The notes under the pieces: model-generated
What the model saw: only the letters and a program-made list of their open reading frames with translations
What the model was told of the DNA's origin: nothing
Databases searched by the model: none
Program-made: the position numbers and the translations under genes
Virus record (IMG/VR): IMGVR_UViG_3300005613_000049
Coordinates: 1 to 64,000 of that record
Length of the DNA stretch: 64,000 nucleotides
Strand: one strand, 5' to 3'
From: a virus
In this document: one piece after another, positions 25,842 to 34,158 of the stretch
How positions within the stretch are numbered: position 1 is the stretch's first letter
Layout: each line of letters begins with the position of its first letter

Positions 25842-28800
25842 TTATTTTTTATGTAACAAAGCTTTATTACTAACAAAGGATCCAACTGAGGATGAAGTAC
25901 TATTAATAAAGCTAGAAGGCTGTACAAACATAGACCCCGGACTATGTGACCTGACAAGACCGTTGTCTGATAAAACAACTATTTCTTCCTTTACCTGCCT
26001 ACTAAATTCCCTAACACCCCAGGCAGCCAGTATTAAAGCCGAATATAAGTCCTTATTTTGACCTTTCTTAGGAGTATCAAAATGTCTTACACCCCTAGAT
26101 GTCTCTGTGACTACAATATTCAACATTTGAGATTTCAAAAGCCTGATCTCTTCATATAACTTTTCCTCCACATTAGACCCTTGATTTAATACTTCAGGAA
26201 ATCTAAGGTGTTCATTTTCTATTAAAGCCAATGTATCAAAATTAGCATCGGAAATCCACGAAGGTGACGGATTTACCAATTGTAATATACGTTTACCGTC
26301 CTTTCCCCTTGAATTTTCATCATCTATATCTAAAATAGGAATATGTCCATTATACCCCTCTTGTAATAGATCTCGTATAGGCTTACCACCGCCTTGAGAA
26401 TCCATAAAAATACCCTTAACATTAAATTTATCTGTTAGCTCTTGTATATATACAGTCATTTCCTGTGTAGTCTTTTTCTTAATACCTCTAACAAACACTA
26501 TTCTATTCAAATTACCAATTTCTATAATAACTAAGCCACAAGAAGCTGACCCACCCTGACTTGGATCAACCCCTAATACATACTCTTTACCCTTTTCACC
26601 ATTTAAACGTATACCAAAATTACTACCATTAGTACAATTTTCAAGCAACGAAGCTTTAAAAAATCCATCACTATCACTAATCATAAATGCCTCGTATTCC
26701 ATCATAAACTCAATAGACGACATAGTCCTTTTAGCTTCTTTTATATTCTCACCATCTAAAAACCCTTTGGGAGCCATTTGGTAAGGTACTTGATAAACAG
26801 CGTATTTAGTATTTTTTTCCTCCTCTACAATCGCCCGCCAATAAGCCTTCATTCTTTTCCACATATGGTTAAATTTAAAATATCCAGAGGAGGACATTAT
26901 CATTTTATTTGCAGCTTGATCAATTACATCTTCCTTAGAAGCTAATCCCTTACTTATCAATCTTTCCATCTCTTCAACATACCTCGCCTTTTCCATAGGT
27001 TCCAGCACAACAGATGCCATTGGGCGCAAAACCAAATCTATGATAGCTGGGGGAACCTGAGCTAATTCATCAATTTCTATTAAATAAAAACGTGATCCTC
27101 TAATTTTAGCCCCATCTATTCCTAACGGCAAAGCTTCTATATGACTACCATTAGAACTATTTGTCCCCTTAAACTTTAAATAACAAGTATCTGATCCACG
27201 TACCGGTCTTTTTTCACAAGCCTCCCTTAAAATAGACGACCTTGTATATAATTTTTCTACTTCAGAAAAAACCATCTTTGAGTTGTGGTTTATAAAACCA
27301 CCAGCAAAATAACAATGCTCATTCATTACTTCTATATCAATAGTTTTAGCCTGGTGTGGGGTAAATTTCACAGGCTTTACAAATACCAAGTCTAAATCAA
27401 TAATTCTTTTGAGTTTATAATACTCTTCTGTTACCACACCATGTTTTTTAGCGAAATTAACTAATTCCTTTATCATATACACACAATAATTAGATCTTCT
27501 ACCATACTTCTTTTTAGCAAAATATTTTTCTAAAAAATCATCGCTAGATATTCGTTTACATGATTGTGCTAAAGACACAACCGCTTCGTATGAGTTTGGT
27601 ATAGTATTATTAAAATTGATTACCCTACATCCATTTAAATATTCTTTTAATTTCGATTTCTTTCTATACAATTTAAATCCAATGTATTTATCAAAGTTCT
27701 TCAAATTATCTGGTCCATTAATACGAACCCCATAACATGTTGACCATTTGGATTGGCCACCCCCACTATAAAAAAATGGCCCTGTTTTTTTTTCTTTTTT
27801 CCTAAAAGTTGATAAAATACCAAAATTCAACAACATAGCTTGAACTTCTTTTCCAAGTCTCTTGCTAGTGGTGGACAATTCTACAGCAGCCGACGTGTAT
27901 CTCTTACCAATAATAACATGGCAACTACCATCTGTATCAAAAAGACCATTTAAAAAACTAGATACACATTCCATATTTGACTTTTTTATACTATCTAACA
28001 TATACTTGTCCTTAGCCGTAGTATCCGACATTCCCAAATATTTAAGAAATTGCCATAACATAACGCTATACGTTTCTATTTTAAAACAATTATTTATTTT
28101 ATCAACCCTTGCCTCAAGATTAAATTTATTCCTCAAAATACTTAAATATATATCTTTCAATTCTACATCCGCAGTTGCAAATCCAATTCCCCAAGTTGTT
28201 TTATTTTTATTAGATATAAAACCGTCCCCACATAAAAGTCCTAAAAAATAAGCTAACTCCTTATCCATAGTTATTGGAATATTAATTTCTTTTGTATATC
28301 CATTCTTACTTTTTTCATTCTTTCTAAACTTAAAACCACTAATATCTAAATTATTACCAAACAATTTAAAACCTTTTTTTATAGATATGTTATCATTATT
28401 ATTTATATCCTTAAGATTTTTATATATCAAATTCAATCCACTATCTAATACAAGAATTCTATGGTCTAATAAACCACCTATCTTAAATCCTTTAGTGGTT
28501 TCAATTATTAACCCCTTCTGCTCATTATTAAGCCATTTATTTAATATATAATTAGAATTTTCTAAAGACTGTATTTTTGTATCTTCCATTATAGAATTAT
28601 AAAACTCTACCGGAGAACTTACCATACCATTATTAGTAAATATAGGTAAACAATCCAAATCATTAAAAAAACATTGTCTAAAACTAGGACCAATAAGACC
28701 TACCCTGTATCCTGGAAATAACAAAGCATGTAAAACAGCATTAACTGCTAACATAAACGTCTTTCCTAATCCACGCCCCATTACTATTAAAACAAAATTT

Positions 28801-28958
28801 TTAAACCACATATCCCTCAGAATAACTCTTTGAATAGGAGCCAAATCAACTTTCAATAAATCATATGATGCTAATACTGGATCATTTCTATACAACTCTA
28901 TCATTTCAGTGCCTTGATCCATTATAACATCTATATTATCATGTAACTCTATACTCAC
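25842..28958 (-). CDS. Terminase large subunit, interrupted by an intein
   Basis: This 1038-codon gene starts with GTG. The mature protein would be about 574 residues. The ATPase has a Walker A VMGRGLGKT (about residues 59-67), GLIGPSFRQ, and after the intein a Walker B RFYLIEIDE (about 623-631). The nuclease part has VLGVDPSQGGSASCG, IFMDSQGGGKPIRDLL and DLYSALILAAWG. The protein packages DNA into proheads by way of the portal, using ATP and cutting concatemers. The intein lies between Q95 and S560, right after the GPSFRQ motif. The start codon is preceded by a run of eight G bases, an unusual ribosome binding site. Confidence 0.9.
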   Translation of the reverse strand: MSIELHDNIDVIMDQGTEMIELYRNDPVLASYDLLKVDLAPIQRVILRDMWFKNFVLIVMGRGLGKTFMLAVNAVLHALLFPGYRVGLIGPSFRQCFFNDLDCLPIFTNNGMVSSPVEFYNSIMEDTKIQSLENSNYILNKWLNNEQKGLIIETTKGFKIGGLLDHRILVLDSGLNLIYKNLKDINNNDNISIKKGFKLFGNNLDISGFKFRKNEKSKNGYTKEINIPITMDKELAYFLGLLCGDGFISNKNKTTWGIGFATADVELKDIYLSILRNKFNLEARVDKINNCFKIETYSVMLWQFLKYLGMSDTTAKDKYMLDSIKKSNMECVSSFLNGLFDTDGSCHVIIGKRYTSAAVELSTTSKRLGKEVQAMLLNFGILSTFRKKEKKTGPFFYSGGGQSKWSTCYGVRINGPDNLKNFDKYIGFKLYRKKSKLKEYLNGCRVINFNNTIPNSYEAVVSLAQSCKRISSDDFLEKYFAKKKYGRRSNYCVYMIKELVNFAKKHGVVTEEYYKLKRIIDLDLVFVKPVKFTPHQAKTIDIEVMNEHCYFAGGFINHNSKMVFSEVEKLYTRSSILREACEKRPVRGSDTCYLKFKGTNSSNGSHIEALPLGIDGAKIRGSRFYLIEIDELAQVPPAIIDLVLRPMASVVLEPMEKARYVEEMERLISKGLASKEDVIDQAANKMIMSSSGYFKFNHMWKRMKAYWRAIVEEEKNTKYAVYQVPYQMAPKGFLDGENIKEAKRTMSSIEFMMEYEAFMISDSDGFFKASLLENCTNGSNFGIRLNGEKGKEYVLGVDPSQGGSASCGLVIIEIGNLNRIVFVRGIKKKTTQEMTVYIQELTDKFNVKGIFMDSQGGGKPIRDLLQEGYNGHIPILDIDDENSRGKDGKRILQLVNPSPSWISDANFDTLALIENEHLRFPEVLNQGSNVEEKLYEEIRLLKSQMLNIVVTETSRGVRHFDTPKKGQNKDLYSALILAAWGVREFSRQVKEEIVVLSDNGLVRSHSPGSMFVQPSSFINSTSSSVGSFVSNKALLHKK
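27282..28673 (-). other. LAGLIDADG intein in the large terminase
   Basis: Residues 96-559 (464 aa) begin with Cys and end in INHN, followed by Ser560 as +1 residue. The penultimate His and terminal Asn needed for splicing are present. A block-B-like segment with His (GGLLDHRILVLD) follows near residue 160. The endonuclease core has two LAGLIDADG-type motifs, LAYFLGLLCGDG (about 235-246) and FLNGLFDTDG (about 335-344). The joined exteins read ...FRQ-SKMVF..., which restores a continuous terminase. Confidence 0.9.
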
Positions 28959-28984
28959 CTATTTATTTCCCCCCCCAACAAGGT

Positions 28985-29515
28985 TTATTCATCTGTATCA
29001 ACTACGCTCACATCTTGATCATTTTTGTTACCAATCAATAATTCAGATTTAAGTATTTCCTCTTCCTCCTCTTTAAATTCAATAACCTTGCTAAATATCT
29101 TTCTTTTCTTATCCATATCATAGGCTACTGCTAAATCTACTATTGAAAATCCACTAAACTTTTTAGGATCTATTCTATCCTTTCTGCGAGCAGCTAAACT
29201 CTCTTTTAACTTCTCTGTTTGCTTCCTTAACTTTTCTATTGATGCGGAAGCATCTAACAATTTATCTGTATTTGTATCCTTACTATGTTTTAACAATCTT
29301 GTTTCCAATACTTTATTTAGAGCTATACTCATTAAGTCATCCATGTCATTAGCAGTGAGATTATCCTCATCAAAATCCTTCAAATATACATTGATCAAAC
29401 CCTCATACATTTTAACCTCATCTTTCTCAAATATATCAGAAATTGGCATTACCTCTTCCATAAGTTCTCTAAACTTTGTATTTTTAGGCCTACCTCTACC
29501 TCTTTTTAACGTCAT
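28985..29515 (-). CDS. Probable terminase small subunit
   Basis: The first ATG with a good ribosome binding site (TTGGAGGAATCT) gives a 176-residue protein starting MTLKRGRGRPKNTKF. An in-frame TTG five codons upstream is less likely. The GRGRPKN sequence is an AT-hook-like DNA-binding motif, followed by helical segments (about 40-130, with KLRKQTEKLKESLAARRKDR) and an acidic tail. Position directly upstream of the large terminase supports a DNA-recognition small subunit. No direct family match is claimed. Confidence 0.6.
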   Translation of the reverse strand: MTLKRGRGRPKNTKFRELMEEVMPISDIFEKDEVKMYEGLINVYLKDFDEDNLTANDMDDLMSIALNKVLETRLLKHSKDTNTDKLLDASASIEKLRKQTEKLKESLAARRKDRIDPKKFSGFSIVDLAVAYDMDKKRKIFSKVIEFKEEEEEILKSELLIGNKNDQDVSVVDTDE

Positions 29516-29543
29516 AGATTCCTCCAACAAGATTATAGCTTAA

Positions 29544-30029
29544 TTATATAATTAAATTATATAATTCTTCTAATTCTTCGGTAAGTCCTTTTTCTATTAA
29601 CTCTTCTTTTAACAGAATAAGGAATTCTGGCGTGGTGTTGTGACTAAAATTGTTTATTTCAAAACCATATTGTAACTCTAACTGATCAATAAAAAACAAC
29701 CTTTTTTCTGTTAAAACATCTTCTGTTTTATCTAGGTTGTTCTCATTGTCTACTATCCATTTACATGCTTTATCAGGAAACTCCTTATATTCATATTGTA
29801 AACTTTTAGATAACGGATCTTTCTCACGAAAATATTTACTAAGTGATTTAGATATCTTATTTTTTGTTTCCTCTGAATGTGACGTACCTACACGACTTTT
29901 CCTTATTTTATTTTTAGTCTCTATAGTAACCCTAAACCCAGTAGGTCTCCCAGGGTGTTTATCCATATCCATATTATTATTAATATACTTATTATTATCT
30001 TCACTATTAGTATCATCTATAATTTTCAA
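29544..30029 (-). CDS. NUMOD3-containing DNA-binding protein without nuclease domain
   Basis: This 161-residue protein has an AT-hook-like HPGRPTGF (about residues 25-32) and two NUMOD3-like motifs (ETKNKIRKSRVG and HSEETKNKISKSL, about 37-64), as in the homing endonuclease at 8262-9125. No GIY-YIG or HNH nuclease follows. The C-terminal half is helical and acidic, with no known family. It may be a homing-endonuclease derivative retained as a DNA-binding regulator. Confidence 0.6.
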   Translation of the reverse strand: MKIIDDTNSEDNNKYINNNMDMDKHPGRPTGFRVTIETKNKIRKSRVGTSHSEETKNKISKSLSKYFREKDPLSKSLQYEYKEFPDKACKWIVDNENNLDKTEDVLTEKRLFFIDQLELQYGFEINNFSHNTTPEFLILLKEELIEKGLTEELEELYNLII

Positions 30030-30042
30030 TTTCTACCACACC

Positions 30043-30531
30043 TCACATTTTTACATCATTAATAGAGCACTTTATAATCCTATCATCTCCAAAAATCTTA
30101 ATACTAACAAACAACGTGTCACCACTAATACCAACCAGTACGGCTTTCATACCACTAAAAGCTGTGTTTATTAATTCGACACTTTTACCAACCTCAACTA
30201 TATTATCAGGAACAACATCTTCATATCTCAATCTATTTATTTTTTTAATCCTATTGATCTCATCAATAGGGCATTTTCCTATATATGATGATATCCACGT
30301 ACAATTATCTAGTTTGGATAATAATTCGATACTATATTTATATTTAATAAATAAATAGTTAGAATATAAAGGAACCTCCCTCGTCTTTATACCGGACTTA
30401 GTATTATACTCCTGATATACTATTGGATACAATATTTCTTCTATTTCTGATAAATATTCTAAAAATCTTAATATCTTTTTATATTTTTGTGGGTTTATTG
30501 TCCACACATACCAACAGGATTTAGTCATCAT
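30043..30531 (-). CDS. NusG/Spt5-like transcription factor
   Basis: This 162-residue protein has the two-domain layout of NusG paralogues. The NGN-like part has WYVWTINPQKYKKILRFLEY (about residues 7-26), then YPIVYQEYN, TREVPLYSNYLFIKYKYS (about 51-68) and a WISSYIGK strand. A linker leads to a KOW-type part with VGKSVELINTAFSGMKAVLV (about 113-132). NusG paralogues such as RfaH and LoaP bind RNA polymerase and stop it pausing or terminating in long operons. Here it could act on the very long leftward transcripts. It overlaps the next gene by 11 bp. Confidence 0.75.
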   Translation of the reverse strand: MMTKSCWYVWTINPQKYKKILRFLEYLSEIEEILYPIVYQEYNTKSGIKTREVPLYSNYLFIKYKYSIELLSKLDNCTWISSYIGKCPIDEINRIKKINRLRYEDVVPDNIVEVGKSVELINTAFSGMKAVLVGISGDTLFVSIKIFGDDRIIKCSINDVKM

Positions 30532-30793
30532 CTAATAACTCCACTAAAGAACTTTTTTTACAATTACTACAAATAATCATAACTGTATTTTTTGGAGCCA
30601 TAAACACATGCCCACATTCACAACATCTAAATAAACACTGTCTTCCTACACGTCTTGGTTTAGAAAAAGTAAACGGTAAATTTTTATAATCATCAGCAAA
30701 TTTTGATTCCCTATGTATCTGGTCTCTTAACTTTTTTTCACCACCATCTGGCAACCATCTACGTTTAGTATTACCTGGACTAAGTTCCCCCAT
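30521..30793 (-). CDS. Zinc-ribbon protein
   Basis: This 90-residue protein is basic in its first half. A C-terminal zinc ribbon follows: FRCCECGHVF and IICSNCKKS give two CxxC knuckles about 19 residues apart (about residues 57-80). Such ribbons bind nucleic acid or join larger complexes. It overlaps the NusG-like gene by 11 bp and follows the HD-hydrolase gene with no gap. Confidence 0.65.
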   Translation of the reverse strand: MGELSPGNTKRRWLPDGGEKKLRDQIHRESKFADDYKNLPFTFSKPRRVGRQCLFRCCECGHVFMAPKNTVMIICSNCKKSSLVELLDDD

Positions 30794-31402
30794 TTATCTA
30801 CCGTCCTCTCTACTCAATTCTATAAACCCTAAACCATCCCTACGTAAAAAATCCACTTTTATAAAACGTTTAGAAGCTATATAATCAGACATATACATAC
30901 AAAGTTCTTCCTGTGTATATTCACGTAGAGGTTTTTTCACAGATTCTAAAGTCCATGGTCCATAATGGTGAAATACTGACCAATATATAATATTAGCAGC
31001 CTCCTTATCCAACTTATCTTTAAAATCACTGTTATATACATCAGCAATTAATTGTGCTGCTAATTGTGGGTGATTTCTCACAGTATGCCCAGTAGACTCA
31101 AACCCCTGTTTAACTAAATCATGTAATAACACAGCTGATAATACCAAATCTCTATTATACTCGCAATCTAAACCTCTACTCAACTCATAAGCCACAGCAA
31201 AAACCTTTCTCTCATGTAATATTGTACCATCACCACTGAGTTCATCAATAGGATGATACTTACCAGAAGACGAACTAGGACAATCCCAAAATACATAATC
31301 CGGAGCCTTACCTATAACTGCTTTGGTAAAATCCCTTACATCCGCCCTCGCTATTAAAGACAACTCAGCTTTAAACAAATCCAATCTTTCCTTTAATTCC
31401 AT
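30794..31402 (-). CDS. HD-domain phosphohydrolase
   Basis: This 202-residue protein has the HD metal-binding pattern: an N-terminal His in ILHERKVFAVAYELSRG, LSAVLLHDLVKQGFE (about residues 107-121, the HD pair), HTVRNHPQLAAQLI, and IIYWSVFHHYGPW (about 153-165). The last Asp is in MYMSDYIASKR (about 183-193). HD proteins cleave phosphate esters of nucleotides. In a phage a dNTP or signalling-nucleotide substrate is plausible. It starts 16 bp from the next gene in the same operon. Confidence 0.75.
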   Translation of the reverse strand: MELKERLDLFKAELSLIARADVRDFTKAVIGKAPDYVFWDCPSSSSGKYHPIDELSGDGTILHERKVFAVAYELSRGLDCEYNRDLVLSAVLLHDLVKQGFESTGHTVRNHPQLAAQLIADVYNSDFKDKLDKEAANIIYWSVFHHYGPWTLESVKKPLREYTQEELCMYMSDYIASKRFIKVDFLRRDGLGFIELSREDGR

Positions 31403-31418
31403 TACGTTCCCCTTTCTA

Positions 31419-31640
31419 TTAACGTGTAGGCAAATTAACGTTATCTACACTCAGTCTAATTTTCCTCACAGCAATACTAGGATTTTGAGCATTATACCCT
31501 AGTTGACCAGTAGTAACCCTACCATATGCCCTAGGATATTGGTCATAATCCATAAATCTCAGTCTATCGTCTCTAGAAAGCGTAGCACCTTCACGATATC
31601 TTATAAACCTAGATCCTATATCACTCATTGGAATAGCCAT
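31419..31640 (-). CDS. Small hypothetical protein
   Basis: The frame opens at 31655, but the ATG at 31640 (MAIPMSDIGS) follows a GGGGGTG Shine-Dalgarno-like run at good spacing and is preferred. The 73-residue protein is rich in Arg, Tyr and Asp (RFIRYREGATLSRDDRLRF) with no known family. Its size and neighbours suggest a small virion or regulatory protein; nothing more can be said. Confidence 0.55.
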   Translation of the reverse strand: MAIPMSDIGSRFIRYREGATLSRDDRLRFMDYDQYPRAYGRVTTGQLGYNAQNPSIAVRKIRLSVDNVNLPTR

Positions 31641-31674
31641 TGACATCACCCCCATTAAATTTAAAACAACACTA

Positions 31675-31965
31675 CTAATTAATACTTTTTATCCTTTCTT
31701 TAAAACTACTAAATTCATCAGCGAATTTCTCTTTGTTATCATCTATAATGTCTTGATTTGCAGACATCCAACTCATTAAACTCATTACAAAATCAGGAAC
31801 ATTGTCACCCTTCCATTCATACGACACCCTCATATATTCGTCTTCACTTACTTTTACACCAATACTTGCGTATCTATAATCCTGACTCTTATAAATATCA
31901 GCTCCAACAATATCATCTGGTACAATACTAATAGTTAAATTTTTATCTTTTTTACTACTTGCCAT
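31675..31965 (-). CDS. Hypothetical protein
   Basis: This 96-residue protein begins MASSKKDKNLTISIVPDDIV and contains a beta-strand pair around VGADIYKSQDYRYASIGV and a helical C-terminus (SSFKERIKSIN). No family is recognised. It overlaps the kinase gene start by 11 bp, so it is probably co-translated with it. It ends in two consecutive TAG codons. Confidence 0.55.
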   Translation of the reverse strand: MASSKKDKNLTISIVPDDIVGADIYKSQDYRYASIGVKVSEDEYMRVSYEWKGDNVPDFVMSLMSWMSANQDIIDDNKEKFADEFSSFKERIKSIN

Positions 31966-32599
31966 GCACTGTTACCCCCTTTTTTATGGACATGTTATGT
32001 AAAAATAAAATAGCCTTAGCTACATGTTTACTAGACTCTTTTAATTTATCCAAATCACTGTTATTATCAATGTCAATATCAAAATGCTTATAATTATCTA
32101 ACCCAATTTCTGATATATGTTCACTATTATGAATACCATCAACTTTTCTATTAATACGGATAAGAAAACCTCCTTCTTTTTTAATATACTCAGCCTCATT
32201 AATATGACGCACATCTGGTATTATAACATCTTCATAACCGTCAACTTTAGAAAGTACTAAACTTGTGTTTAACTTCCTAACCCAAAAATCACAATCAAGA
32301 CTTCTATAAAACTCGCCAAATGATTGCATAATTTCACGTGGAGTCCAAAAAACCGAATACTCAGGATCTCCACCCATAGTATACTTCATAAAACGAGTAT
32401 CTTCTACTTCCTTTTTATTTCCATACATCTGGTCATAATCTAAACCAAAATGCTCTTTACACATACTTTTTAGATCATCTGCAAAACACTTCTTAATAAA
32501 CTTTTTGTTGTATTCAGTATCGAATACATTCATCAGGAAATCAGCCATTTGATCTTTTCCAGACCCAGCTTTTCCAGAAATACCTATCAACATACCCAA
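31955..32599 (-). CDS. Deoxynucleoside monophosphate kinase
   Basis: This 214-residue protein is a P-loop kinase of the phage T4 gp1 type. Walker A is IGISGKAGSGKDQMADFL (about residues 5-22). Other features are FADDLKSMCKEHFGL, REIMQSFGEFYRS (about 88-100) and VIIPDVRHINEAEYIK (about 125-140) with RINRKVDG. These enzymes phosphorylate dNMPs to dNDPs for phage DNA synthesis. It overlaps the next gene by 11 bp. It ends in TAG. Confidence 0.85.
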   Translation of the reverse strand: MGMLIGISGKAGSGKDQMADFLMNVFDTEYNKKFIKKCFADDLKSMCKEHFGLDYDQMYGNKKEVEDTRFMKYTMGGDPEYSVFWTPREIMQSFGEFYRSLDCDFWVRKLNTSLVLSKVDGYEDVIIPDVRHINEAEYIKKEGGFLIRINRKVDGIHNSEHISEIGLDNYKHFDIDIDNNSDLDKLKESSKHVAKAILFLHNMSIKKGVTVHGK

Positions 32600-32622
32600 A
32601 CCTCCTATATACTAACCAATCC

Positions 32623-32880
32623 TTACCTACCAGAAATATTTTTTAGGTTTTTACTTACTATTTTTAGATCATTAATTACCTTGCCAAACTCCGTATTAAT
32701 TTTTTTAAAGCCGTCGCCAACCTTATGTGATTCTGTGTAAAGAACATCATTAGTACTTTTTCTTTGTATCGGTATTAATTTTATAAGATATTCTTTACAC
32801 CCAACACACTCAGATTCATTCTTATAAAGCCCCTTTATTTCACCATCATCATAAAAATCTACGAAATATTTAAGTATCAT
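32623..32880 (-). CDS. Hypothetical protein
   Basis: This 85-residue protein starts MILKYFVDFYDDGEIKGLYK, a beta hairpin; two Cys (ECVGCKEYL) follow. The C-terminal half is a Lys-rich helix (KVINDLKIVSKNLKNIS). No family is recognised. It lies 23 bp upstream of the kinase gene in the same operon. Confidence 0.5.
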   Translation of the reverse strand: MILKYFVDFYDDGEIKGLYKNESECVGCKEYLIKLIPIQRKSTNDVLYTESHKVGDGFKKINTEFGKVINDLKIVSKNLKNISGR

Positions 32881-32893
32881 TAATTACCTCTTA

Positions 32894-33343
32894 TTAAATT
32901 TCAGCATCCCATAATTTATTTTGTACTTTAATATCTAATGTCTTAATATCTGACCTAAGAGACTTAATTTCGTTATGTAACCTCTCTAAAATAGTATTAT
33001 TAACATCTGGTTTAAAAAGATTAATAAATCTATAATAATATCCTAATTTATCACTCATTGTATCTTTAACCACCATTGTTTTTCCCAAACCTATAGTAGA
33101 ATCATTTAATTCAATAGATAAATCATCCTTAGCTTTGTCTATTAAAAATATAAACTGCTGATATTTAGTGTATAACTTATCAAGATCATCAAGTTTACCT
33201 GATAACACCAACAAGTTTTTATTAGTTTTATCCTCATTATCATTATTTACTGAACTAACTAATAAATTTTCTATAATATTGCATAAATCCTGTATAGATT
33301 TGTATACATAATCTTTTTCTATAAAGGCCTCTGACAACAACAT
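32894..33343 (-). CDS. Hypothetical helical protein
   Basis: This 149-residue protein is nearly all helical: KSIQDLCNIIENLLVSS (about residues 15-31), KLDDLDKLYTKYQQFIFLID (about 50-69) and RLHNEIKSLRSDIKTLDIKV (about 121-140) with heptad-like spacing. It probably forms a coiled-coil oligomer. No known family. It ends one base before the cold-shock gene begins on the same strand. Confidence 0.5.
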   Translation of the reverse strand: MLLSEAFIEKDYVYKSIQDLCNIIENLLVSSVNNDNEDKTNKNLLVLSGKLDDLDKLYTKYQQFIFLIDKAKDDLSIELNDSTIGLGKTMVVKDTMSDKLGYYYRFINLFKPDVNNTILERLHNEIKSLRSDIKTLDIKVQNKLWDAEI

Positions 33344-33344
33344 A

Positions 33345-33572
33345 CTACTCCTCCTCTTCTACGACAACCTCCTGTGCTTGAATACCTTTATCAGTATCTA
33401 CTAACACAAAAGAAACCTTTTGACCAGGTTTTAGTGTTTTATACCCAGACATGTTTATATAACTGTAATGAACAAAATATTCAGAATCATCATCCTCCTC
33501 CTGAACCAAAAATCCATATCCTCGCTCAGCGTTAAACCACTTCACCATACCATCAACTCTTTCTTCCGACAT
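33345..33572 (-). CDS. Cold-shock domain protein (CspA-like)
   Basis: This 75-residue protein is a complete cold-shock domain: DGMVKWFNAERGYGFLVQEE (residues about 7-26, RNP1 GYGFLV) and EYFVHYSYI (RNP2, about 31-39), then LKPGQKVSFVLVDTDKGIQA. It would bind single-stranded RNA or DNA as an RNA chaperone or antiterminator. The acidic C-terminus (VVVEEEE) is typical. A GGGAGGATT ribosome binding site precedes the start. It ends in TAG. Confidence 0.9.
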   Translation of the reverse strand: MSEERVDGMVKWFNAERGYGFLVQEEDDDSEYFVHYSYINMSGYKTLKPGQKVSFVLVDTDKGIQAQEVVVEEEE

Positions 33573-33589
33573 AATAAAAAAATCCTCCC

Positions 33590-34075
33590 TTATATATATA
33601 AATTTTTTATGTAATTGAGCGGGACTATCTCATAATCATGTAAATCATCTTTTAACTTCAACTGCTTGTTATTTCTACCCTCCACATATCCACAATGCAC
33701 CCATCCCGAAGGAAAAAATTCTGCTATAAGTTCTCGATACTCACAATTATTATGAATCCACTCCAATAAATCTATTAAACTAACACCATCTTTCAAAGGC
33801 TCTATATCAACCGCACACCCAAAACAATGTAACGACCTATCTGAACCTTTGATAGCTGTGTTTAATTTCTTACTTCTATATCCAGACGTAATTCTTATAC
33901 CACCTAATACATCTCTAACAGGCTGTAAAATATTTACAGCTAATTTTTCTATATTAATCCAATGATAATCTGTAGGTATATTACTAATTCCTAATCTCAA
34001 TGCTGTAGAAGACTTAACAAATTCACGATATTTAAAATTTGGTGCTCCAGGTATTTTACTATTTAAATCTCTCAT
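33590..34075 (-). CDS. M15-family peptidase (peptidoglycan-cutting endolysin type)
   Basis: This 161-residue protein matches the M15/VanY-like peptidase fold: KYREFVKSS, PVRDVLGGIRITSGYRSKKL (about residues 53-72), SDRSLHCFGCAVDIEP (about 78-93; the His and Asp are zinc ligands) and FFPSGWVHCGYVEG (about 120-133; third zinc ligand His). It would cut peptide cross-links of the host wall, acting in lysis or at infection. It has no signal peptide. It is first after promoter element A (34115-34158), which suggests timed expression. Confidence 0.85.
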   Translation of the reverse strand: MRDLNSKIPGAPNFKYREFVKSSTALRLGISNIPTDYHWINIEKLAVNILQPVRDVLGGIRITSGYRSKKLNTAIKGSDRSLHCFGCAVDIEPLKDGVSLIDLLEWIHNNCEYRELIAEFFPSGWVHCGYVEGRNNKQLKLKDDLHDYEIVPLNYIKNLYI

Positions 34076-34114
34076 AATTTATTTATCTCCCACAAAAATT
34101 TAAATCCTTACTTA

Positions 34115-34158
34115 AATATATTATAGAATATTTTTTTGATTTTGCTAGATAATTATTT
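34115..34158 (-). promoter_or_regulatory. Promoter element A (leftward)
   Basis: Read on the minus strand it is TTATCTAGCAAAA, five variable bases, then AAAATATTCTATAATA, which contains a TATAAT -10 box at 34120-34125. The same two blocks, invariant at 29 of 34 positions, occur at 42696-42738, 44393-44435 and 50364-50404. It lies 40-45 bp before the M15 peptidase start and just after the stop of the actin-like gene. Confidence 0.8.
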
